Shown in pieces: positions 26,779 through 35,055 of a DNA stretch of 64,000 bases. Location of the stretch: contig ONGA01000005.1 in the NCBI GenBank assembly GCA_900317285.1, forward strand, positions 38,856 to 102,855, in the 5' to 3' direction. The notes below the pieces were generated by a model. The model was not told the origin of the DNA, did no database searches, and saw nothing but the letters and a program-made list of their open reading frames with translations. Positions within the stretch are counted from its first letter, which is position 1. Every line of letters starts with the position of its first letter. The position numbers were made by a program, and so were the translations under genes. The DNA comes from an uncultured Bacteroidales bacterium. GTDB taxonomy: Bacteria; Bacteroidota; Bacteroidia; Bacteroidales; P3.

Positions 26779-26804
26779 TCATATTAATTTTTTTTCTATA
26801 TTTG
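26772..26804 (+). promoter_or_regulatory. Promoter for dockerin protease operon
   Basis: TTTG, 21 nt, TATATTTG (26797-26804), 80 nt upstream of the protease ATG. It overlaps the preceding terminator. Confidence 0.6.
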
Positions 26805-26884
26805 CACTGATGCCACACTCCCCGCAAAACAGTGGGCAATATTGAATATCAGCAAATTATGAAACAACAATAAATTACTATACT

Positions 26885-29800
26885 ATGAAGAAAGTCATTA
26901 TTCTTTTTGCCGTTGTATTGGCCGGACTGACAATGTCGGCACAATACCCCTATCTGTCCTCGGTGAACAATGAGGACGAGGTAGTGCACCTCGAGCAGTG
27001 GCAGCAACATGCCGCGCAACCCCTGCAGGCCATTGTCAAACTGCAGGACTACAGCAATTTCACCATTCTGGAAAAATCCAGTAAATCCAAAGCATCCAGT
27101 TCTTCTAGGGTGGAATGCCCCGCCATCCAGGCAGTGCTCGACGACTACATCGTGGAGCGTGTGGAGCAGCTCTGTCCCACCTTCGTGATGCCCAAGGAGC
27201 CGCGCCGCTCGTCCAGCTACGGCGGCGGTGAGGTGCGCGACCACGACCTCAGCCAGCTCTACCTCATCACCCTCAGCCCCGAGAGTCCCAAGCGGGAGCA
27301 CGAGCTGATTGAGGCTCTCTCGGCTCTGGCCGAAGTGGAGTATGCCGAACCCAACTACCTCTGCTTCGCCTTGGGTGCCGCCGAACCGGCGACCATGGTA
27401 GCTGACGCCACTTACACTAGTCTTCCTAGTCTTCCTAGTTTTTCTAGATCTTCTAGTTTATCTAGTTATTCTAGAGCCTCTAGCAAGAGCGGCGCAGTCG
27501 CGCCGCCCAACGACCCCATGTACTCCCTCCAGTGGGGCATCCCCGCTTGCGGCATCGACAGCCTGCTCACCGCCCCCAAGCGCAACGCCTCCTGGCGCCC
27601 CGTCATCTGCATTCTCGACACCGGTGTAGATATTGACCACCCCGACCTCAACGCCAATATCTGGACCAATCCTGCCGAGCAGAATGGTGCGGCAGGTCAG
27701 GACGACGACAACAACGGCTTCCGCGATGACGTCCACGGCTGGGACTTCGTCAACCAGACCGGCGACATGCACGACTTCAACAGCCACGGCACCCACTGTG
27801 CAGGTATCGCGGGCGCAGTCACCAATAATGGCATCGGTATTGCCGGCGCCTGCCCCGATGCATGGATTATGCCCGTCTGCGTGATGCAGAGCGACGGCAC
27901 GGGCGACATCGCCACCATTGTCCGCGGCATCAACTACGCTGCCCAAAACGGCGCCAACATCATCAGCATGAGTATCGGCACCTACGCCTACAGCGCCGCT
28001 ATGGAGCAAGCCCTCGCCGTCGCCTATCAAACCGCCGTGCTGGTGGCAGCAGCAGGAAATGACGAATTATTTTTAGATCAACCTTGCCGTTATATGCAGG
28101 GTACTTGCTATCCGGGCGCATTTACATTTGTGTTTGGTGTGCAGGCCACGCAACAGGGCGGAGGATTGGCGGGTTTCTCTAATGTGGATTGCAGTGGTCC
28201 CTCTTTTTCTCTCTTTGGAGAGGAACAATTATACAACTACGAACTCTCGGCTCCGGGTGTGGGCATTATGAGCACTGTGCCAAATGGTAGCTACCGCAAT
28301 TACAATGGTACCTCCATGGCCTGCCCGCTAGTGGCTGGTGGCGTAGCCTCGCTTTTGCAGCGCCGCGAGTACTTGACTAAAGAGATACTCTTCGGTGACT
28401 TGATAAATTACTCACAAGAGTTTATGCCTGTCGATTTCTGGGCAGTTTACAATGCCGACAGCATTGCCCCGGCTAAATTGGAAATGGTGGCCATCGAAAT
28501 CAATGACACTGCCTACGGCGACAGCAGCATGTATGCCGATGCCGGTGAGCGGGTGCAACTCTACCCCACCATCCGCACCGTGTGGGGTCCCGCCGACAGC
28601 GTGGAGATGTGGCTGGAATTCCAGGAGATTGAAGATACCACCACCCTTCAGATACTACAAAACCATGTGCAGCTGGGACATCCCATCTCTTCCTATGCCA
28701 AAGCCAAATCAATAAATCCTATCGACATACGCGTTGCCAACAATGTGGTAGATGGTCGTCATATTCAGCTGATGTTGTGCGCTACCGCCCCCACGGCCAC
28801 CGACACTCTGCGACACGACTTTACAATAAATGTCACTAATGGCGTGAAATTACATGGAATGCTACAAGGAAACCATATACTCTATCCTAATGTTCAATAT
28901 ATTGTCACACAGAATCTTGCCATGCCAGAAGGAGATACACTATTTATTAGACCTGGCACGACACTCAAATTGAAGGATGGCTGTAATATTAATGCTACAA
29001 TAATGGCTATTGGAACATGCGATAGCATGATTACCTTCACAAAAACAGATTTAGGTGGAAAGTGGGGTGGAATTATCAGTAATGGTGGAAAGTTTGATTA
29101 TTGTATCTTTGAATATCAAGATCCTTATGTTAGTCCATCTTATCCTATCACGGGTTCATCTGTTCAAATTGACAATTCGGTATTTAGGAACTCTCGTTTT
29201 TCATATTCAGTTTTTTCTAACGGAGTGAACGTTAGTAAAACAAATATTTTTTCAATGTACTCCGAATCTAGTCATAATTCAATAGTAACAGGCGCAAATA
29301 CAACAACAAACAGTAATGTTGTTAATAATACCATGACAATATGTAGCGGGGTAATGTATTTATCGAGTGTCAGTTCTTGCTACGAATTGAGATATAGTGG
29401 AATGCAAAATGGGCAAAACATATATGACACAGTATACAAATATGACAAACTCAATATTTTTAATAACAATAGGTATGTCTATGTTTATAATGACTATGCT
29501 GTTGGAATAATAAAATTGGATTCGAATTACTTTGGCACGATAAAAGAAAGTACAATTCGTCAATACATTGAAGACTTTGAAAATCCATTGGCGAATACCT
29601 TTTTATCCGTTGATTTAAGTAGACGAATGATTCACCCTTCTTCATTGGCTCACGGCATTGTATGGAAGGTTGAAGTGAATGGCTACGATGCGCAGGATGA
29701 GTTCGACAGTATTATTCCGCTGGGTGTAGGTACTCACGAGTTCAAAGTCTACTTCAACCGTGCGATGGATACTAGCATCACTCCGATGCTGGCCATGGGT

Positions 29801-31171
29801 GTGCGTCCTCCCTACACACAGACCGCCATCAGCGAGAACGCCCACTGGAGTGCCGACTCGACCATCTATACCGCCCACCTCAATCTCACCGGTCGTATGC
29901 CCATTGACGGCCTCAACCGTATCTATGTAAACGGCGCACAGGACAATGAGCATTTTGAAATTCCCTACGAGAACCAAAGATTCAATGTTCATGTGGCCTC
30001 GTCAGGCAGTATGAGCGCCGGCTTCCAAGCCACCCCGGGCATCGGCAAGGTGGAGCTCGAATGGAACGACCAGGAGGTGAACTACGAGGACTTCCTCGGT
30101 TTCAACATCTACCGCTACCAGTATATACAACAATTGACGAACCGTCACTACAACAGCGAACAGGGCCGCTATGTCTACGACACCGTCACCGTGCCGGGCG
30201 ACACCATCCGCATCAACAACTCGCTGGTGCAGGACACCATGTTCACGGACTTCAACGTCATCCCCGGTGAACGCTACTACTATTTCTACAAGATTCTCAG
30301 CACCTCGCTGACAGAGAACAGCCCAAGTAAGACCGTCAGCTGCGTGCCTTACAGCACCATCCCGGGCGACGCCAACGGCAGCATGAACGTCGACGTGGCC
30401 GACGTCATCACCACCATCAACTACGTCACCGGCCAGAACCCGCAGCCCTTCCTCTTCGAGGCTGCCGACGTCAACGGCGACGGCACCATCAATGTGCTCG
30501 ACATCGTGAGCATCATCAACATCATTCTCTATCCCAACGGCCGTCCCGGCACACAGGGCATCCCCGAGCCCCAGACCGCCGTCTATACCCTTGAGAACGA
30601 CACCCTCTTTATCGATACGCCCACCCCGCTGGCAGGCCTGCAGTTCACCCTCACGGGCTGCTCGCGCAGCGACGTCACCGTGCTGCCCGCCCTGGCTGGC
30701 TTCGAATGCGCCACAGTGGAACAGGACGGCAATCTCACCATGATCTTCTACAGCATGAGCGGCATGACCGTCCCCGTCGGCAAAACCCCGCTGCTCAAAA
30801 TTCAGAATCCGGAATTCGGAATTCAGAGCATTGCGCTGAGTGATGCGCAGGGCAGCAACGTCATCGCCATGAATGGCAACCTGCTGGGTCTTGTCGACAT
30901 CGAGACCGTGCAGGCCCAGTTCTCCACCGCCTATCCCAACCCCTTCTCCGGCAAGACCCGCTTGGAGTTGACCGTGGGTAACTACCGCTCTGTCTCCGTC
31001 GTCTTCACCGACATGACGGGTCGTCAGGTGGACAGCCGCACGCTCGCCACCCCGGAAGCCGGCAAGTACTCCATGACCTGGGACGCCACCGGCAAGCCCC
31101 GCGGCATCTACTTCGCCACCCTCTACGCCGACGGCATGAAGGCCCAGACCATCAAACTCATCGTGAAATAA
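26885..31171 (+). CDS. Subtilisin-like S8 protease with internal dockerin and T9SS C-terminal domain
   Basis: 1428 residues. Signal peptide 1-20; I9-like propeptide to about 160; Ser-rich linker 178-202; S8 catalytic domain about 205-490 with Asp245 (LDTGVD), His301 (SHGTHCAG), oxyanion Asn392 (AAGND) and Ser477 (NGTSMACP). After a beta-sandwich region comes a strand-rich, Asn/Ser-rich segment (about 655-925) that looks like a parallel beta-helix, then an FN3-like domain (about 1040-1150). A type I dockerin follows (about 1160-1210), with two F-hand loops DANGSMNVDVAD and DVNGDGTINVLD. A cohesin/X-like module and a T9SS type A tail (last 85 residues, TAYPNPFSGK...) end the protein. It should be exported and attached or released at the cell surface. 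The cohesin-domain gene starts 12 nt downstream. Confidence 0.93.
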   Translation: MKKVIILFAVVLAGLTMSAQYPYLSSVNNEDEVVHLEQWQQHAAQPLQAIVKLQDYSNFTILEKSSKSKASSSSRVECPAIQAVLDDYIVERVEQLCPTFVMPKEPRRSSSYGGGEVRDHDLSQLYLITLSPESPKREHELIEALSALAEVEYAEPNYLCFALGAAEPATMVADATYTSLPSLPSFSRSSSLSSYSRASSKSGAVAPPNDPMYSLQWGIPACGIDSLLTAPKRNASWRPVICILDTGVDIDHPDLNANIWTNPAEQNGAAGQDDDNNGFRDDVHGWDFVNQTGDMHDFNSHGTHCAGIAGAVTNNGIGIAGACPDAWIMPVCVMQSDGTGDIATIVRGINYAAQNGANIISMSIGTYAYSAAMEQALAVAYQTAVLVAAAGNDELFLDQPCRYMQGTCYPGAFTFVFGVQATQQGGGLAGFSNVDCSGPSFSLFGEEQLYNYELSAPGVGIMSTVPNGSYRNYNGTSMACPLVAGGVASLLQRREYLTKEILFGDLINYSQEFMPVDFWAVYNADSIAPAKLEMVAIEINDTAYGDSSMYADAGERVQLYPTIRTVWGPADSVEMWLEFQEIEDTTTLQILQNHVQLGHPISSYAKAKSINPIDIRVANNVVDGRHIQLMLCATAPTATDTLRHDFTINVTNGVKLHGMLQGNHILYPNVQYIVTQNLAMPEGDTLFIRPGTTLKLKDGCNINATIMAIGTCDSMITFTKTDLGGKWGGIISNGGKFDYCIFEYQDPYVSPSYPITGSSVQIDNSVFRNSRFSYSVFSNGVNVSKTNIFSMYSESSHNSIVTGANTTTNSNVVNNTMTICSGVMYLSSVSSCYELRYSGMQNGQNIYDTVYKYDKLNIFNNNRYVYVYNDYAVGIIKLDSNYFGTIKESTIRQYIEDFENPLANTFLSVDLSRRMIHPSSLAHGIVWKVEVNGYDAQDEFDSIIPLGVGTHEFKVYFNRAMDTSITPMLAMGVRPPYTQTAISENAHWSADSTIYTAHLNLTGRMPIDGLNRIYVNGAQDNEHFEIPYENQRFNVHVASSGSMSAGFQATPGIGKVELEWNDQEVNYEDFLGFNIYRYQYIQQLTNRHYNSEQGRYVYDTVTVPGDTIRINNSLVQDTMFTDFNVIPGERYYYFYKILSTSLTENSPSKTVSCVPYSTIPGDANGSMNVDVADVITTINYVTGQNPQPFLFEAADVNGDGTINVLDIVSIINIILYPNGRPGTQGIPEPQTAVYTLENDTLFIDTPTPLAGLQFTLTGCSRSDVTVLPALAGFECATVEQDGNLTMIFYSMSGMTVPVGKTPLLKIQNPEFGIQSIALSDAQGSNVIAMNGNLLGLVDIETVQAQFSTAYPNPFSGKTRLELTVGNYRSVSVVFTDMTGRQVDSRTLATPEAGKYSMTWDATGKPRGIYFATLYADGMKAQTIKLIVK
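27417..27483 (+). repeat. 9-bp CTAG tandem array inside protease linker
   Basis: CTAG occurs at 27417, 27426, 27435, 27444, 27453, 27462, 27471 and 27480: eight times at exactly 9-nt spacing. The array encodes a Ser-rich linker between propeptide and catalytic domain, is A/T-rich against a G/C-rich gene, and keeps the frame because 9 is a multiple of 3. Confidence 0.93.
28840..29660 (+). other. A/T-rich island inside the protease gene
   Basis: Third positions switch sharply from C/G to A/T at about 28840 and back at about 29660, with no frame break. The segment encodes the beta-helix-like part (about residues 652-925). Flanks on both sides have the normal G/C-rich codon choice, so this looks like a replaced or imported segment. 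Confidence 0.75.
30797..30824 (+). repeat. 7-bp array (nnAATTC) in protease gene
   Basis: Units AAAATTC, AGAATCC, GGAATTC, GGAATTC are read in frame as part of the module after the dockerin. The same heptamer type occurs in nnrD (36199) and ispE (41574). Confidence 0.75.
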
Positions 31172-31183
31172 GGAGGCCTGACC

Positions 31184-34100
31184 ATGAAAAGACTGATTAT
31201 ACTGATAATGATTGTCGTGGGGATGACGGCGCAGGGGCAGAATACCCTGAGCCTGAGCAGCGCCAGCGGTCATCCCGGCGATGAGGTAACCGTCACCCTC
31301 TCGCTCGCCAACAGCGACGCCGTCACCGCCCTGCAGACCTTCATTCCGCTGGGCAGCCAGTTGTCCTATGTGCCCGGCAGTGCCGCCCTCACCACCCGCA
31401 GCAACGGCCACCAGCTGTCGGCCACAGTGATGCGCGACACCCTGCGCCTCTACAGCTACAGCCTCGCGCTGAACAGCTACAACGGCACCAGCGGCGCCCT
31501 GCTCACCTTCCGTGTGCGGCTGGGCCGTGAGCCTGGCAGCTACAGCCTCATGCCCTCACAAACCGTGCTGTCGTCGGAAACCGGCGCCGCCCTGGGTACG
31601 CAGACGTCCTCGTCTGCCATCACCATCCTGTCCCCCAAGGTGCAGGTAACCCCCGCCACCATCGACTACGGCCATGTGCCCATACGCAGCAGCTACACCC
31701 GCAACGTAACAGTAAGGAACATCGGCAACGAGCCACTGACCCTTGCGGCCGTGAGTCTGTCCGACGGCTCACTGGGTACGCAGGCATCCCTGCCTGCAAC
31801 CATCGCAGCGAGTGGACAGCAGAATATCACCTTAACCTACAGCCCCACCGTGGCTGGCGCCACCACCTACCGCGCAGTGTTCCACACCAACGCCCAGGTG
31901 GGTGACAGCATCGTAACCATCGCCGCCGATCCCTACTCGGTCAACGAGCTGCGTCCGCTGAGCGTCAGCGGCTACACCGACAGCACTGTCACCGTCGAGC
32001 TGCGCATGAACAACATGGACAGCATCGTGGGTCTGCAGACCAGCATCCGCCTGCCGGAAGCACTCACCTATGTGCCGGGCAGCTTCACCCCCGACGCCAC
32101 GCGTGCCGCTGGCTATTTGGCGACAGCTGGGGTGCAGGGCGACACGCTGACGCTGCTGATGACCAGCATGACAGGTACCCCGATACACGGCGCCGACGGC
32201 GTGGTGGCACGCTTCCAGCTGCGCCTGCACGGCTATAGCAGCCACACCCTGCAGCTGCTCAACACCTCGCTGAGCAACGAGCACGGTCGCAACGTGCTTT
32301 CAGCCGTCTACACTGGGACTGTGAGCATCTACAGCCCCTCCCTGAGCTGCAACAGCAGCCTCGACTTCGGCAACACACCCGTCACCGAAACCGCCACCGC
32401 TGAACTGCAAATAAGCAACTATGGCAATGCACCGCTGGTGATAGACCACGTGGCGTTCACACAGGACGGCTGGCGGATGACAACCAGCCTGCCGGTGACC
32501 GTGCAGAACTACGGCAATACCACCCTGCAGCTTAGCTACACCGGCACCACCGAAGGCAACAACAGAGCCCAGCTGCTACTCTACACCAACGACCCCCGCA
32601 ATGACCTCAAGCGTATCAACCTCACATCACAGCGCTACGAACCCAACAGCCTCTACATGAAGGGCAACGCCGAGGCTCAAGCCGCCACACCCGAGGTGGA
32701 CATCATGCTCGACAACTACTCCGCCGTCACCGCCCTGCAGATGGACGTGCAATACCCGCACAACGATTTCAGCCTGGAACCTTCCGACATCAGCGTCAGC
32801 AGCCGTGGCAACGGCCACATCGTCAGCGCCGCCCGCCAGAACGACTCCACGCTGCGCGTGCTGGTACTCTCGATGCAGAACCAGCCCTTCAGCGGCCACA
32901 GCGGCAGCGTGGCACGCCTGCGGCTGCATGCCCACGACAGCCTCTCCACGGATAGCTATCCCATCACGTTGAGCAACGTGACATCGGGTTGCGTCGACGG
33001 CATCGACCGCCTGACCAGCATCCAGTCCACCGAATGGTTCGCCATCCGCGTGCGGCTCGACACCACATACATAGAGGTTCACGACACCACCTACATCCCC
33101 GACACAAACCTCACCCCCGTCATCGTCTACGACACCACCCTCCGCGACACTCTCGTCTACCACATCATCCCTCAAGACAGTATAGTCTATACTTTCATTC
33201 CTCAAGACTCCATCGTCTACACTCTCATTCCCAGAGATTCTGTGATATACACCCTGATTCCGAAAGACAGTATTGTCTATACCCTCATCCCCAGAGACTC
33301 TATCACCTATACCCTTATCCCTCGCGACAGTATCGTCTATACCCTCATCCCAAAAGACTCCATCGTCTACACCCTTATTCCCCAAGACTCTATCGTCTAC
33401 GATTTCACGTATCGGGACACCACAGTCTATAATATCACCAACGTCGATACCACCATTTATCTGCCGACTTATGTCGACACTACCATCTACAACATCGCCC
33501 AAGTCGATACCACGGTCTACAACATTACCAATGTCGACACCACCATCTATCTGCCAACTTACGTCGACACAACCATCTACAACATCGCTCAAGTCGATAC
33601 CACGGTCTACAACATTACCAACATCGACACCACCATTTATCTGCCAACTTACGTCGACACAACCATCTACAACATCGCTCAGGTCGACACCACGGTGTAC
33701 AATATTACCAACGTAGACACCACAATCTATGTGCCAACCTACATCGACACCACCATCCACGTCCCTCTATATGTGGACTCCGTCGTCTACAACATCTCAA
33801 ACGTCGACACAACAATCTATAACGTCACCAACGTCGATACCACGGTGTACAACATCACCCACGTGGATACAACCGTCTTTGTGCCAACCTACGTCGATAC
33901 CACGATTTACAACGTCACCAACGTGGACACTACCATCTACGTGCCAACCTATATCGATACCACCATCCACGTCCCGGTATATCTGGACTCCGTCGTCTAC
34001 AACATCTCAAACGTCGACACAACAGTCTATAACATCACCAATGTCGATACCACGGTGTACAACATCACCCACGTGGACACAACCGTCTTCGTGCCAACCT

Positions 34101-34651
34101 ACGTCGATACCACGATTTACAACGTCACCAACGTCGACACCACCATCTACGTGCCAACCTATATCGATACCACCATCCACGTCCCGGTATATCTGGATTC
34201 CGTCGTCTACAACGTCACCGATGTCGACACCACGGTGTACAATTTCACGGTCGTCGACACCGTCGTCGTTGACAGCACGCTGGTGCCCGTCGTCGACACC
34301 CTCTGGCTGCACGACACCCAGTGGTTGCACGACACCATCCACTACACCATCTTCATCCACGACACCACCGTCAACACCATCTTCGTCCACGACACTATCG
34401 TCATCCACGACACCATCGTGGTGGGCATCGACGACATCGAGACCATCGACGCCAAAATCTACTCCAGCAACAGGCACATCGTCGTGGAAGGCGCCGGCAG
34501 CAACACCGTGCGGCTCTACGACATCAACGGCCGCATCCTCGCCACCAAGCAGGACGACTACGCGCCCCTGCGCTTCGACGTCCACGCCAGCGGCACCTAC
34601 ATGATTAAGATCGGCAACCACCCCGCCCGCAAGGTGGTGGTGATCCGCTAA
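31184..34651 (+). CDS. T9SS-exported cohesin-domain protein with 37 decapeptide repeats
   Basis: 1155 residues. Signal peptide 1-19. Three cohesin-like beta-sandwich modules (about 21-148, 256-382, 487-616), each with the PGDEVTVTLSL / DSTVTVELRM-type opening, the V(T/G)ALQ block, and a (G)xxGxLxxFRxR strand. Two ASPM-SPD2-Hydin-like domains (about 152-249 and 385-483; IDYGHVP..., LDFGNTP...) separate them. A stalk of 37 uninterrupted 10-residue repeats follows (655-1024), then HDT-rich repeats and a T9SS type A tail (last 75 residues, YDINGRIL...). Cohesins bind dockerins in cellulosomes, and the preceding protease, 12 nt away, carries a dockerin. A scaffold on a long stalk is the natural reading; cohesin-like folds also occur without dockerin binding, so the pairing is inference. 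Confidence 0.85.
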   Translation: MKRLIILIMIVVGMTAQGQNTLSLSSASGHPGDEVTVTLSLANSDAVTALQTFIPLGSQLSYVPGSAALTTRSNGHQLSATVMRDTLRLYSYSLALNSYNGTSGALLTFRVRLGREPGSYSLMPSQTVLSSETGAALGTQTSSSAITILSPKVQVTPATIDYGHVPIRSSYTRNVTVRNIGNEPLTLAAVSLSDGSLGTQASLPATIAASGQQNITLTYSPTVAGATTYRAVFHTNAQVGDSIVTIAADPYSVNELRPLSVSGYTDSTVTVELRMNNMDSIVGLQTSIRLPEALTYVPGSFTPDATRAAGYLATAGVQGDTLTLLMTSMTGTPIHGADGVVARFQLRLHGYSSHTLQLLNTSLSNEHGRNVLSAVYTGTVSIYSPSLSCNSSLDFGNTPVTETATAELQISNYGNAPLVIDHVAFTQDGWRMTTSLPVTVQNYGNTTLQLSYTGTTEGNNRAQLLLYTNDPRNDLKRINLTSQRYEPNSLYMKGNAEAQAATPEVDIMLDNYSAVTALQMDVQYPHNDFSLEPSDISVSSRGNGHIVSAARQNDSTLRVLVLSMQNQPFSGHSGSVARLRLHAHDSLSTDSYPITLSNVTSGCVDGIDRLTSIQSTEWFAIRVRLDTTYIEVHDTTYIPDTNLTPVIVYDTTLRDTLVYHIIPQDSIVYTFIPQDSIVYTLIPRDSVIYTLIPKDSIVYTLIPRDSITYTLIPRDSIVYTLIPKDSIVYTLIPQDSIVYDFTYRDTTVYNITNVDTTIYLPTYVDTTIYNIAQVDTTVYNITNVDTTIYLPTYVDTTIYNIAQVDTTVYNITNIDTTIYLPTYVDTTIYNIAQVDTTVYNITNVDTTIYVPTYIDTTIHVPLYVDSVVYNISNVDTTIYNVTNVDTTVYNITHVDTTVFVPTYVDTTIYNVTNVDTTIYVPTYIDTTIHVPVYLDSVVYNISNVDTTVYNITNVDTTVYNITHVDTTVFVPTYVDTTIYNVTNVDTTIYVPTYIDTTIHVPVYLDSVVYNVTDVDTTVYNFTVVDTVVVDSTLVPVVDTLWLHDTQWLHDTIHYTIFIHDTTVNTIFVHDTIVIHDTIVVGIDDIETIDAKIYSSNRHIVVEGAGSNTVRLYDINGRILATKQDDYAPLRFDVHASGTYMIKIGNHPARKVVVIR
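31600..31617 (+). repeat. In-frame hairpin GCAGACG-TCCT-CGTCTGC
   Basis: A 7-bp perfect stem with 4-nt loop, preceded by CTGGGTAC. A partner hairpin lies exactly 180 nt downstream with compensatory changes. Confidence 0.7.
31780..31797 (+). repeat. In-frame hairpin GCAGGCA-TCCC-TGCCTGC
   Basis: Same CTGGGTAC lead and same stem position as the hairpin at 31600, but two stem pairs differ with both sides changed together, so pairing is kept while sequence varies. Confidence 0.7.
33146..34255 (+). repeat. 37 x 30-bp tandem repeat encoding decapeptides
   Basis: 1110 nt, exactly 37 units of 30 nt. Protein consensus D-(S/T)-(I/T)-(V/I)-Y-x-x-x-x-(V/R). Units 1-9 are the DSIVYTLIPR subtype, units 10-37 the DTTVYNITNV / DTTIYVPTYV subtypes. 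Higher-order copies are visible: a 90-bp (three-unit) block repeated three times from unit 10, then a 210-bp (seven-unit) block repeated twice from unit 20. Confidence 0.95.
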
Positions 34652-34667
34652 CATCGGCAACACAGGA

Positions 34668-34707
34668 GGGAGGGGTCCGCAGCGCGCTGCGGACCCCTCC
34701 CCTTTTT
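34668..34707 (+). terminator. Palindromic terminator after cohesin-domain gene
   Basis: A perfect 34-nt palindrome (GGGAGGGGTCCGCAGCG and complement) followed by CTTTTTC, 17 nt after the stop. Core resembles the 23451 terminator. Confidence 0.88.
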
Positions 34708-34720
34708 CCCTCCACAATGA

Positions 34721-34835
34721 CATAGGCAAATCATAGGAGCGACATAGGAGCGATATACTATCATCCATAGACCTACCATAGAGTTACAATAGAGGTACCA
34801 TAGACCTAGCATAGACCTACCGTCCATAGACTTCT
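34721..34835. repeat. 11-bp tandem array C
   Basis: Units CATAGGCAAAT, CATAGGAGCGA (x2), TATACTATCAT, one extra C, then CATAGACCTAC, CATAGAGTTAC, AATAGAGGTAC, CATAGACCTAG, CATAGACCTAC. From 34762 to 34825 it is identical to array D at 51574-51637. The rest of this 404-nt gap holds the terminator, a minus-facing TACCTTTG box (34947-34954) and the VanX-like gene promoter. Confidence 0.9.
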
Positions 34836-34946
34836 GTGAATTAAAGGAATGTATTGAATTGAAAATCAGTACTACAAATACACAATCAACTGATAACCAA
34901 CACGTATTCTGATTTCCACAAGGCTTTTCAATCCCGTTTTGCACTG

Positions 34947-34954
34947 CAAAGGTA
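34947..34954 (-). promoter_or_regulatory. Minus-strand promoter-like box facing array C
   Basis: TACCTTTG on the minus strand, about 110 nt before array C. The -33 element is poor. No credible gene lies downstream on that strand, so a non-coding transcript through the array is possible. Confidence 0.4.
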
Positions 34955-35020
34955 CGAAAGATTTTTCATCCAATTTGCCCTTTAACTTCTTTTAACTACT
35001 TTCCCTACCGGAAATTTTCG

Positions 35021-35028
35021 TATCTTTG
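35021..35028 (+). promoter_or_regulatory. -7 box for VanX-like gene
   Basis: TATCTTTG lies 28 nt upstream of the ATG at 35056. The -33 element is weak. Confidence 0.5.
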
Positions 35029-35055
35029 CAATCGCAAATCAACCCCACAAACGTC

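Noticed and set aside
33146-34255. CRISPR or non-coding satellite
   Set aside because: Period is exactly 30 nt and open in one frame inside a complete gene with signal peptide and T9SS tail.
34648-34944. Small minus-strand gene across array C sharing a peptide with a frame at 51430-51669
   Set aside because: The shared peptide only reflects the 64 identical nt of arrays C and D; period 11 is not a codon multiple and start codons are not supported.
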